A stretch of DNA of 33,102 nucleotides from Gracilariopsis chorda (Eukaryota; Rhodophyta; Florideophyceae; Gracilariales; Gracilariaceae): positions 1 through 33,102 of the forward strand of contig NBIV01000520.1 in assembly GCA_003194525.1 (NCBI GenBank), read 5' to 3'. Below, piece after piece: positions 8,682 to 17,989 of the stretch. The notes beneath the pieces were generated by a model, which was given only the letters and a program-made list of their open reading frames with translations, ran no database searches and was not told the DNA's origin. Position numbers and translations under genes: made by a program. How positions within the stretch are numbered: position 1 is the stretch's first letter; each line of letters starts with the position of its first letter.

Positions 8682-11293
8682 TCAAACTTCTAAGGGGAGC
8701 AAGCCACAGTCACCGCGGAACCTTGCCAGCTTAACTCGACCGAGCGCTTTCGTCAGCATATCGGCAACCATGTCTTCCGTGGAACAGTACTGCAACTGGA
8801 CGGCTTTGTCGCGTAGAGCCTCTCTGGTGAAGTGAAAGCGAATATCAATGTGCTTAGTACGCTTGTTCACAACTCCATTTCGAGCAAGGTCGATGCAACC
8901 TTGGTTGTCCACGTACACAGTTGTGGGCTCAACCATTAGCGTCACTGACTTATCCACGTTTAGTCCACTTGCGTTGCCAATGCCACTCCACAGTCGTCTC
9001 AGCCAGATCGCTCCCTTCGTCCCACTGCACAGACTCACATACTCAGCCTCAGAGCTAGACAATGCAACTACTTCCTGTTGGCGCGAGCTCCAAGACACAG
9101 GAGCACCGAAAATCATGAACACATACCCACTGGTGGACTTGCGGTTGGATGTATCACCTGCCCAGTCAGAGTCTACGTATCCATACAGCTGAGTATCAGT
9201 CGTGGTGCCATAAGTAAGTCCGAGGGAGCGAGTGCCATTGAGGTAACGCAGAACACGCTTGACCGCTTTCCAATGAGTCTCTCCAGGTTTCTCGACATAC
9301 TTGGCTAGCTTGGACACTGCAAACGAGATGTCCGGTCCAGTGCCAACAGAGAGATACATCAGACAACCGATCACCTGGCGATACGGGATGTTCGTCAGAG
9401 GCTCTTCTACCTTAGTGAGGTCAGCACCGGAGTCCATGGGAGTGTCCATTGGTTTGCACTGCAACATGCCAAAACGTTCTAAGACCTTACGCGTGTATGC
9501 AGACTGTGTCAGGTACAGCTGTCTTTTGGATCGATCACGATGGATCTCGAACCCAAGTACCATGCGCGCTTCACTGAGATCCTTCATCTGAAAACGTTTT
9601 GACAGTTCACGCTTTACGCGATTCACTGTCTCCATACTTGGACTCGCAATGAGCAAGTCGTCCACATAAAGAGCAATGATCACAAGCGCTCCCAGTACCT
9701 CTCCGGTGTAAACGCACTCGTCTGCGACGTTTGGCTTCAGACCCATCCAACCAACGAGGAACAAGTACATCTTTGCAAACCACTGCCTTGATGCCTGTCG
9801 TAGCCCATAGATGGCTTTCTTGAGAAGGCATACCAAGTCCTCGTTCCCAGGTTTGATGAATCCGTCCGGCTGCTCCATGTACACCGTCTCTTCCAGGTCG
9901 CCATTCAAGAATGCAGTCTTCACATCCATCTGGTGCAGATGATAGTTCTGCACTGCTACAATGGACAGAATCATTCTAATGGATGTGAATTTGACCACTG
10001 GTGCATACGTCTCGTAGAAGTCTACACCTTCGATCTGCAGAAACCCTCGAGCCACCACACGAGCCTTGTACCTCACTGTCGGTTCATCGTTGTCGCCAGC
10101 CTCATATTTTTGCACAAATACCCACTTGGATGATATCACGTTGCTGTCAGCTGGCCTTGGCACTAACTCCCATGTGTCATGCTTCATCAGAGATTCGTAC
10201 TCACTGTTCATGGCCTTGGTCCACGCTTTTGAATCAGGACGTGACACCGCATCGGAGTATGAGGATGGGACGTCATCACTGGCAGTGTGTAGGGCAGTGC
10301 CGCGCCACCAGGAGGTAGGCGCTCTACGCTCACGAGTGGATCTCCGAAGTGGTGGTGGATCTGGTACGTCTGGCTCAACTTCTGTCTCAGCTGTGGGCTC
10401 ATCGTGGCCACTGCCTGAAGCTTCTTCTGGTGGAGTATCTGGTGCAGCGGGTTCAACTTGGGCAGCATCGGTGGGTGTAGTAGAGGTGGAGGTGATGTTT
10501 GATTTCGGCTTGTCCGAGATGTCGATCTCAGCATAGTCGTCATCATCAACGTGGTCAGTACCTTGATCTGAACCACTACATTCGTCAAACCTCACATCTC
10601 TCGACACAACCACCTTCTTCTTTTGCGCATCCCACAGTTTATAACCGTTCGATCCAGTTGTGTACCCAATAAAGATCGCCTCCACGGCACGTTGCTCCAG
10701 CTTCTTCAGCTTGTGGTCCACCACTTTGTACCAGCACCGGCTACCGAACACACGCAGATTGCTCAAGTCAGGCTCATATCCACTCCACATCTCGAGTGGT
10801 GTCACGTCACTTGGAAGGGCCTTGCAGGTGACTCGATTGCGCACATACACTGCAACGTTCAATGCTTCAGCCCAGAAGCTCTTTGGCAGTTTCTTGTGAT
10901 GCAGCATCGATCTCACCAAGTCCATGAGTGTTCGGTTGAACCGTTCGGCCAGACCATTCTGATGTGGATTGTAAGGCACCGTTCCCTGATGTTCAATACC
11001 GTGACGTTCAAGCTCTTGTGAAAACTTCTTTGACACATATTCACCAGCATTGTCTGTGCGTAACGCATGTAGCACAGACTCACGTGCGGTAATGGTTTTC
11101 ACATGTCGGTCACTCTGATTTTGAACCATCTTGAGCCACTTCACGAACACGTGGAACACCTCATCCTTGGTCTTGAGCATGTACAAGAAGCAAAAACGGG
11201 AGTGATCATCGATGAATGTGACGAAGTAGTGTGAACCTCCCAAGGAACCTACTTGGATTGGACCACAAATGTCCGAATGCACTAGGTCCAATG
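8682..11293 (-). pseudogene. pol: H pol, 3' part: integrase core, RT, RNase H
   Basis: This continues the H polyprotein after the M insertion (first codons LDLVHSD at the CAATG target) to the stop at 8682. It contains the three integrase acidic residues (HSDICGP, RTDNAGEY, LAERFN) and a Pro/Glu/Asp-rich linker ending in a basic RRSTRERRAP motif. Reverse transcriptase follows with MDVKTAFLNGDL and YVDD, then RNase H with DSDWAGD, SSSEAEY and VYVDNQ. This part has no frame break, and P lacks two of these residues (AFLNG, RNase H frame). It is disabled because M separates it from gag. An apparent upstream start (to 11327) lies inside the LTR of M and is not real. Confidence 0.92.
11289..11293. 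repeat. Target duplication CAATG of element M
   Basis: CAATG at 11289-11293 is repeated at 17990-17994. The unoccupied site is visible in P at 27132-27136 (CATTG on the plus strand). Confidence 0.95.
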
Positions 11294-12104
11294 TGATGAT
11301 AGTAATGTTAGTTGGGCTACGGCGCATCTGTAGAACAAAGAAAGAAGAAAAAGAAGCAGTGAAGGTTGCCAGTCTTGGGGCGAGTTTACTTGGTAGTGCA
11401 ACTTCAGCGTGTTATATAGCACCTCTACGTCACACTACAACTACAAGAAAACCCTATACCACTGAGTGGGGACACCCAATACTACCAATCATAAACAAAC
11501 ATAACACAATAAGGGTTGCACACACTGATTACAGCCAAGTACAACCATGCATAACAACATAACAACACATTACAACAATGCAGACCAAGTGAACCAAGTA
11601 GCCAGCAACGCACAATAAGTGAACCGGACACGCCAACAATGTGCCAGCATGTTTCAGCACTGTATAAACACTTACTCGCATTATCATGACAATGACAAAG
11701 CACAAATACACATGCCACCGCATCCATGTACATACCCTAGGTGTGTTGCGTGCATGGCACGTGCCTGCTTGCACAACCGCACACATGACACACTTCCATA
11801 TACCTGTAAACCACATGTAGCCACACATATTCTTCAGTACCATACCCATTCACCTTATGCCAAGTGGCCAGTTCCGTGCCAAGAGCCCATAGAATGCATA
11901 ACACTTGTAACCAATACGTTGCATATGAGTGTTTGCAGTAGCCAATCATATGCCCGTTTCACGTTGGGTTTGAGAACACACGCATATGCGCTTTTGTAAA
12001 GCAGGTCCCAAAAACAGCCCTCCGTTATATGAAACTTTGTTTTCAAGTGTTGCACCATGATGTCCCAGTACTACCCGGCACTCGACTACGTGCTAACATC
12101 AACA
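11294..12104 (-). repeat. 3' LTR of M (811 bp)
   Basis: On the minus strand it runs TGTTGATG...TATCATCA. The shared U3 block is at 11896-11995. It begins inside the last codons of pol (TGT TGA). Confidence 0.94.
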
Positions 12105-15100
12105 CTCCTCCTCGAGTTCCTGGGTCAGACCAACCCTATCCATGATCAACTGTGCCATAGCAGGACTAAGTGGTTTAGTGAGTATGTCAGCATCATTGTC
12201 CTCACTTGCCACATATTCCACAGTTATCACCTTGCTTTTGACCAAGTCTCGGATAAAGTGTATCTTCACGTCAATGTGTTTGGCACGTCCGGAGGGGCAA
12301 CGCTCACCAATGGCCCATTCAATCGCACACTGGTTGTATGAGCGTAGTGGAGTACTCTCATTAACCGGTATTCCACATTCCTCAAGTACTCGAGATATCC
12401 ACATTAGCTCTTGACTTGCCATCACTAATGCGTAATACTCGGACTCGCCTGTAGACAATGCCACTGACGCCTGCTTACGCGCACCGTAGAAACAAGCACA
12501 TGACCCAAGTTTGATCATAAAGCCAGACAAAGACTTGCGATCAGTGGTGTCACCAGCGTAATCAGAGTCTACATAACCATTGAGCAGCAGGTTACCAGGT
12601 TGATAAACAAGTCCATGGTGAGTAGTGCCACGTAAATACCTTAGCACGCGCTTCACCGCTCGATGACAATACCGAGTTGGTGCTTTCTGAAAGCGCGCTA
12701 GGATAAGTACGGGTGCCAATATGTCCAAACGTGTCCGTAATGCCAGGTACAGCAGAGACCCGATCATCTGCTGATACAACTGGACTTCAAATGGGGACTT
12801 GTCCTCCTCCACATCAAGCGAGGAAAAGAAAGATTCTACCATTGGGCTTCGTGCAGACTTGCTACATTCCAGTCCAAACCGACGTAACATGCCACTGACA
12901 TACAGCGGCTGTGCTAGTTTTACACCTAACAGTTGGCCATTGGAGTCCATGTTCCAGGTTAATTCAACACCAAGATACATTCTGATACGAGTCTCAACAC
13001 GTAGGTCATACAGAGACTTGAGCTCCTCCACTATGTGGGAACGTTGTTCAGCAGTTGGCGTAAATATAAGAAGGTCATCTACGTATACCAAGATGTATGC
13101 GTATGTGTTACCGGCAAATTTGCGCCTGAAGACACATGGTGCACTGGGTAATTCTTCAAAACCTATGCCTTTAATGTCTGTGCTGAACTTCGTATGCCAT
13201 GCCAGATGAGCCTGCTTAAGCCCATATATAGCCTTTAGCAGTTTATAGCATCGTGACTTGAGACCAGGAATGCCACGCGGTGACATCACCCAAACGTCTT
13301 CCTTGAGGTCACCGTTCAGGAATGCGGTTTTAATATCCACCTGTGCAACAAACATCTGCATGCACAACATCAGGTACAGGAACATGCGAACCAAGTTGAA
13401 CGAAACGACTGGTGCGTACGTCTCTAAGTAGTCCTGACCATATGTCTGGTGGTTGCCTCCAGCCACTATTCGAGCTCGAAATCGGTCAACGGAGTTGTCT
13501 GCGTCACGTTTCACCTTCAGAATGACATGCGTTGGTAGAGGCGCGGACTTTGGTGAGTCATCCGCAACCCATGTAGCCTTGTCTTCCAAGGATGTGAACT
13601 CCTCATCGATAGCATGTAGCCATTGCTCTCTTTCAGTTGGGGGTGCGGAGAGTGCTTCCTTGAGTGTGGGATCATCACTCGTGGTAACCTTAACCTCCGA
13701 TTTGGCCGCGCCAGCCATATGCCACCAGCGTTGTGGTGCACGCCTAGTGCGACGAGGATAGCGTGACTGTGACTCAGAGTCGAGATTTGCTTGTTCAATG
13801 TTCTCTGCATCACTCTCTGACCCCTCTTCGTTGCCGGAATTGTGGTCATCAGTAACAATATCTGGTGGTGCAGAGTTAGCAGTCACGTTTACAGGTGCCC
13901 CAGAATGGTCTATGCTGCCATTTTCGGATTCTGAAATGACGTCCGCAACATCGTCAACATAAAATTCTTCAGAGCTGGTGGAGCCTACATCATCCTCAGA
14001 ACTATAAGTCGCATCTGATGCACTCTCGTCATCCATATAATTGCTTAGATACGGTACACCAGGGAACCTAGATTCATCAAAGGTGACATGACGCGACCTT
14101 ACTATTCGAGGAATATCGTCGTCACCCGATATTAGGACCTCGTAAACACCATGCTCAAGAGTCTGCAAGTACACTCCCTCAAGTGCACGAGACTCGAACT
14201 TGGTGCCCGGGTTCATTTTTAATACATATGCGGCACATCCAAATACTTTGATATACTTCAAAGAAGACCTATTGTCAGTGACCAACACATACGGGGTCAC
14301 GCCAGTGGTGGAATGGGGCACTCTATTGCGAATATAAATCACATGTTTCAGTGCATATGGCCACAAACAGTCTGGTAAACTTGCTTGAATCAGCAAAGCT
14401 CGGGCAGCTTCCCCCATAGTGCGATTGATGCGCTCCGCAATAGCATTGTGTTGTGGGGTATACGGAGGAGAAAACGATACCTCCTGAAGACCATTGTCGG
14501 GATTGTGTTGCAAAGCAATATACTCTTCTGCGTTGTCAGAGTGCAGTTTTCGAATAAGCACATGCTCTCCTCCAAGCTGTTTGAGCTTCTGCTTTACTCC
14601 CAAGAACACTTCGCTGATCTCAGTTCTGTGCACCATGAACCCAAGGACTGCATATCGTGAGTGATCATCGACAAATCCGGATGCATACCGGAATCGGTCG
14701 GGGAATGATGGCACCAACGGACCGATAATGTCCGAGTGCACCACGTCCCCAACGTGCTTGGCTCGTTCAAACTTGCCCTGAAATGGCAGTTTATGCGCCT
14801 TGGCAAGGCGGCATGGTCGACATACCTCCTCCATGCCCTTGATGTTTGGTACACCGTCGACGTGAGCATGAACTCTTTGAAGGTCATGTTCATTCATATG
14901 TGCCAGTCGGCGGTGCCACAATGAACTAGTGCGCTCGTCGGTAGCAGCAAGCACCGTGGATGTGTCCGTATGGTCGATTGGGTTTGGCAGGGTGTATAAA
15001 CGGGAGCGATGATGACGAGTCCCATGCCCGACCTCAAACCCATCTTCGTGTTGTAGGCGTACTTCCTTATCACAAAACAGTGAGTGGATACCTTTGTCAG

Positions 15101-16385
15101 CCAACCGCCCTACAGAAACTAGGTTATATCCAAGATTCGGAACGAGCAGCACATTAGACAACCTAAGATTGACATCCACAAACGGTAATACCACATCTCC
15201 TTGTTGCGTGGCAGTGACCGTGGTGTTGTCAGCTAGTTCAATTGTCCTATGTGGTATGTCGAACATTGTGGTTGGGACGAACGCCGACACCGAACAAAAG
15301 AAATGAGACGTAGCGCCACTGTCTGCATATGTGTCAATGCACTCATTAACCGGTGGTACCACTGATGACTTTTCACCTGCGACTCCAGCAATCTCAACCT
15401 TGGATGCTTTCCGCGATGACTTGGCGGAACGTTTAGGCTTTTCGAATGCATTTAGCCTTAGCTGATCCAAGATAGCTTGTGGTAAATGGTTGTCAGGATT
15501 GTCCGGATTCATGTGACAACGGTCCTGGGTGTGTCCATCGCGGTCACAAAAGGTGCAGTGGTACCCATTTTTGTTTCCAGCAGCATATGCACGACCAGTG
15601 GGGTCGTTCACAGTGGTTGAATCTGATGCGTTACCATCATTCTCAATACCATTTGATAATTTGCTGTGTCCGCTAATACGGGAACCACCCCTGTTCTTGT
15701 TCTTCTTGCGATTGCGCCCTCTACCAGAACTGCTTGACCCCATTTGACGAGCATTATATTCATCAATTAGGGTTGTTGCTACATAGTCCCAGGTCAGTTC
15801 CGAGATCTCCTTGGTCCTCAGTGCTGCTGCAGTTGATTCCAATGAGCAGTTGGGGTCAATAGATGCCAGAAGCATAGGTGCCTTGTGAGACTCTGGTATG
15901 GCGGCATCTTTGCCCATGCGGTCCAGCTGCGAGAACAGAGAGGCAAACTGGTCCACGAATTCGGACATGTTTTGGCCATTATACGACATTCTGAACAGCT
16001 GAGTCTGCACGGCTATACGAGACACTGTCCTGTTTGAGGCATATCGCGCATCAAGTAGTTGAAGCATGCGACCGGGGTCATCATCCACATCCATAACTAC
16101 ACGCAACGGGGCATCACCAAGTGCACAAATGATGATTGCACATGCCTTTTCGCGCTTTGCGAGTGTACGGGAGGGTGTCTGGGTAGCACTAGAACCAGAC
16201 GCTTGTGTCATTATTCCACTAGATGACTCCTCCGAACTTGACATAACAACATTCCAGACACCTTTAATACGACATGCAGCACGTAGACGGTGCCTCCATA
16301 GGGTGTAATCTTCTCCCCGCTTACCGTGGAAGCGCGGGATCTTCACACCAGAAGTGGTTTCTGACTCAACTTCGGAGTCTGACAT
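12099..16385 (-). CDS. gag-pol: M gag-pol polyprotein, 1428 aa
   Basis: One frame from ATG (16383-16385) to TGA at the 3' LTR edge. Domains: capsid-like gag (about 1-230), a basic Ser/Arg/Lys stretch, CCHC knuckle (C277, C280, H285, C290), protease DSGAT at 355-359, integrase zinc site (H491, H496, C522, C525), integrase core D552, D617, E651, acidic linker, PRRTRRAP motif, RT with VDIKTAFLNG and YVDD at 1101-1104, then RNase H. Size and order are normal for copia. After RNA packaging, the products would copy and integrate the element. At residue 1350 the RNase H motif reads SYNQ where B2, O and the H family have an Asp (SDNQ or VDNQ). This Asp is a metal-binding catalytic residue in RNase H, so reverse transcription by this copy is doubtful unless helped in trans. 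Confidence 0.95.
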   Translation of the reverse strand: MSDSEVESETTSGVKIPRFHGKRGEDYTLWRHRLRAACRIKGVWNVVMSSSEESSSGIMTQASGSSATQTPSRTLAKREKACAIIICALGDAPLRVVMDVDDDPGRMLQLLDARYASNRTVSRIAVQTQLFRMSYNGQNMSEFVDQFASLFSQLDRMGKDAAIPESHKAPMLLASIDPNCSLESTAAALRTKEISELTWDYVATTLIDEYNARQMGSSSSGRGRNRKKNKNRGGSRISGHSKLSNGIENDGNASDSTTVNDPTGRAYAAGNKNGYHCTFCDRDGHTQDRCHMNPDNPDNHLPQAILDQLRLNAFEKPKRSAKSSRKASKVEIAGVAGEKSSVVPPVNECIDTYADSGATSHFFCSVSAFVPTTMFDIPHRTIELADNTTVTATQQGDVVLPFVDVNLRLSNVLLVPNLGYNLVSVGRLADKGIHSLFCDKEVRLQHEDGFEVGHGTRHHRSRLYTLPNPIDHTDTSTVLAATDERTSSLWHRRLAHMNEHDLQRVHAHVDGVPNIKGMEEVCRPCRLAKAHKLPFQGKFERAKHVGDVVHSDIIGPLVPSFPDRFRYASGFVDDHSRYAVLGFMVHRTEISEVFLGVKQKLKQLGGEHVLIRKLHSDNAEEYIALQHNPDNGLQEVSFSPPYTPQHNAIAERINRTMGEAARALLIQASLPDCLWPYALKHVIYIRNRVPHSTTGVTPYVLVTDNRSSLKYIKVFGCAAYVLKMNPGTKFESRALEGVYLQTLEHGVYEVLISGDDDIPRIVRSRHVTFDESRFPGVPYLSNYMDDESASDATYSSEDDVGSTSSEEFYVDDVADVISESENGSIDHSGAPVNVTANSAPPDIVTDDHNSGNEEGSESDAENIEQANLDSESQSRYPRRTRRAPQRWWHMAGAAKSEVKVTTSDDPTLKEALSAPPTEREQWLHAIDEEFTSLEDKATWVADDSPKSAPLPTHVILKVKRDADNSVDRFRARIVAGGNHQTYGQDYLETYAPVVSFNLVRMFLYLMLCMQMFVAQVDIKTAFLNGDLKEDVWVMSPRGIPGLKSRCYKLLKAIYGLKQAHLAWHTKFSTDIKGIGFEELPSAPCVFRRKFAGNTYAYILVYVDDLLIFTPTAEQRSHIVEELKSLYDLRVETRIRMYLGVELTWNMDSNGQLLGVKLAQPLYVSGMLRRFGLECSKSARSPMVESFFSSLDVEEDKSPFEVQLYQQMIGSLLYLALRTRLDILAPVLILARFQKAPTRYCHRAVKRVLRYLRGTTHHGLVYQPGNLLLNGYVDSDYAGDTTDRKSLSGFMIKLGSCACFYGARKQASVALSTGESEYYALVMASQELMWISRVLEECGIPVNESTPLRSYNQCAIEWAIGERCPSGRAKHIDVKIHFIRDLVKSKVITVEYVASEDNDADILTKPLSPAMAQLIMDRVGLTQELEEEC
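12105..12113 (-). other. Polypurine tract of M
   Basis: The minus strand reads GAGGAGGAG directly before the LTR start, within the final Glu codons of pol. It is the same as in B1 and B2, supporting the B-M-O kinship. Confidence 0.82.
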
Positions 16386-17164
16386 GGTTCCAGAACGAGT
16401 TCAGTAACCGAAATTAGAACAAACAAGGTACGAAAATGAAGCAGAGTGAGGGACTCGATGCTTAGAATCGCTATCAGAATAGACGAGAGGGCTGTTTTGG
16501 CGGTACAGCTTTGGACTGATAGCGGATGTCACACTATGTGGGTGATGCTGGAGTGGATTATACTCAACACTTAACAGCGAGGGCGCCAGCGGAGACCGTG
16601 TAACCAAGTCTCAACGCTCGTCCAGATGCGTCTGGTACGCGAATCACAGGCGGAGTTCGGGTTCTCGACGCCTGGAGTATACTCACGAGCAGCTCTGAAG
16701 CACACTCGGAAAGGAAACTAACTTCGTAAAAGCGGGCGCACTGACGGGAGATACTATCTCCGCTACCCTAAGGGTTGAACCCCTGGACCCTGGTAACTCT
16801 CTCCAGGTGAGGTACGAAATTCTTCGTGACCTACCCTGTTCTGCGCACTTCAGAACGAGGGGCTTTATAATCCCTACGTGTCGTCCCAGGGAGGTTAGTA
16901 GCTGTCGCGATAAGCGTTCACCAGTTAACCCCTGCTAGACACTTGCAGGAAAATAGCGCGGTCTTCCTTGTGCGCTGAAGCACAGATGCAGGGATCGGAA
17001 CAGGCGCAGGTCGGCTTACCAGAGAAGGGGTCTCTGAACGCTTTGCCTACTTTCACCACAACAACTGTACCTCCACAAGATACGCAAAACTTCTCGCAAG
17101 AACAGCTTCGTAGAACGCAAATAAAAGAATTAGTAAAGCGCGACGTCTGCAAAGAATCGACGCT
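16386..17164 (-). other. Leader of M (5' untranslated region)
   Basis: About 780 nt between primer site and gag start, with no credible ORF in the sense direction. Near 16732-16791 it holds the block shared with the H and P leaders, including a hairpin GGAGAT-loop-ATCTCC (16746-16760 region). Leaders of LTR elements usually hold packaging and dimerisation signals. That role is inferred here. Confidence 0.75.
16732..16791 (-). promoter_or_regulatory. Conserved leader block (M copy)
   Basis: The plus strand reads CGGGCGCACTGACGGGAG, then ATACTATCTCCGCTACCCTA, then GGGTTGAACCCCTGG. H (19537-19600) and P (25513-25585) carry nearly the same order of bases although the rest of the leaders does not align. 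The core can fold as a 6-bp stem with a 3-nt loop. A packaging or dimerisation element is an inference. Confidence 0.65.
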
Positions 17165-17178
17165 CTGGGCCCATAACC
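17165..17178 (-). other. Primer-binding site of M: half initiator tRNA-Met
   Basis: Directly inside the 5' LTR end the minus strand reads GGTTATGGGCCCAG, complementary to the anticodon arm of initiator tRNA-Met (CTGGGCCCATAACC) rather than to a tRNA 3' end. This is the Drosophila copia type of priming by a cleaved tRNA. Confidence 0.85.
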
Positions 17179-17296
17179 TGATGATAGTAATGTTAGTTGG
17201 GCTACGGCGCATCTGTAGAACAAAGAAAGAAGAAAAAGAAGCAGTGAAGGTTGCCAGTCTTGGGGCGAGTTTACTTGGTAGTGCAACTTCAGCGTG

Positions 17297-17303
17297 TTAT
17301 ATA
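17297..17303 (-). promoter_or_regulatory. TATA box of M 5' LTR
   Basis: The minus strand reads TATATAA about 118 nt before the LTR end, a normal distance for a U3 promoter followed by R and U5. Confidence 0.65.
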
Positions 17304-17780
17304 GCACCTCTACGTCACACTACAACTACAAGAAAACCCTATACCACTGAGTGGGGACACCCAATACTACCAATCATAAACAAACATAACACAATAAGGG
17401 TTGCACACACTGATTACAGCCAAGTACAACCATGCATAACAACATAACAACACATTACAACAATGCAGACCAAGTGAACCAAGTAGCCAGCAACGCACAA
17501 TAAGTGAACCGGACACGCCAACAATGTGCCAGCATGTTGCAGCACTGTATAAACACTTACTCGCATTATCATGACAATGACAAAGCACAAATACACATGC
17601 CACCGCATCCATGTACATACCCTAGGTGTGTTGCGTGCATGGCACGTGCCTGCTTGCACAACCGCACACATGACACACTTCCATATACCTGTAAACCACA
17701 TGTAGCCACACATATTCTTCAGTACCATACCCATTCACCTTATGCCAAGTGGCCAGTTCCGTGCCAAGAGCCCATAGAAT

Positions 17781-17880
17781 GCATAACACTTGTAACCAAT
17801 ACGTTGCATATGAGTGTTTGCAGTAGCCAATCATATGCCCGTTTCACGTTGGGTTTGAGAACACACGCATATGCGCTTTT
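17781..17880 (-). promoter_or_regulatory. U3 block shared by three LTR families (M copy)
   Basis: On the minus strand: AAAAGCGCATATGCG, CTCAAACCCAACGTGAAAC, TGATTGGCTACTGCAAA, CATATGCA and TACAAGTGTTATG, in the same order and spacing as in LTR_B and LTR_H. Confidence 0.7.
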
Positions 17881-17989
17881 GTAAAGCAGGTCCCAAAAAC
17901 AGCCCTCCGTTATATGAAACTTTGTTTTCAAGTGTTGCACCATGATGTCCCAGTACTACCCGGCACTCGACTACGTGCTAACATCAACA

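Larger units (their letters stand above)
11294..17989 (-). mobile_element. M: complete young Ty1/copia element (6696 bp)
   Basis: Two 811-bp LTRs (11294-12104, 17179-17989) differ, by eye, at one base (T against G near 11651/17536). Inside, on the minus strand, are the half-tRNA primer site, a leader of about 780 bp, one uninterrupted gag-pol frame and a polypurine tract. Perfect CAATG duplications flank it. It is inserted in the integrase region of H in the same orientation. By structure it is the most complete element here. One catalytic residue of RNase H is changed (see the CDS). Confidence 0.96.
17179..17989 (-). repeat. 5' LTR of M (811 bp)
   Basis: Same length as the 3' LTR. It has the shared U3 block at 17781-17880, a TATATAA promoter (minus strand, 17297-17303) and a TATCATCA end touching the primer site. 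Confidence 0.94.

Noticed and set aside
11294..11327. Apparent N-terminus of the H pol frame
   Set aside because: The first residues come from the LTR of M; the CAATG duplication shows the true join with 17990.
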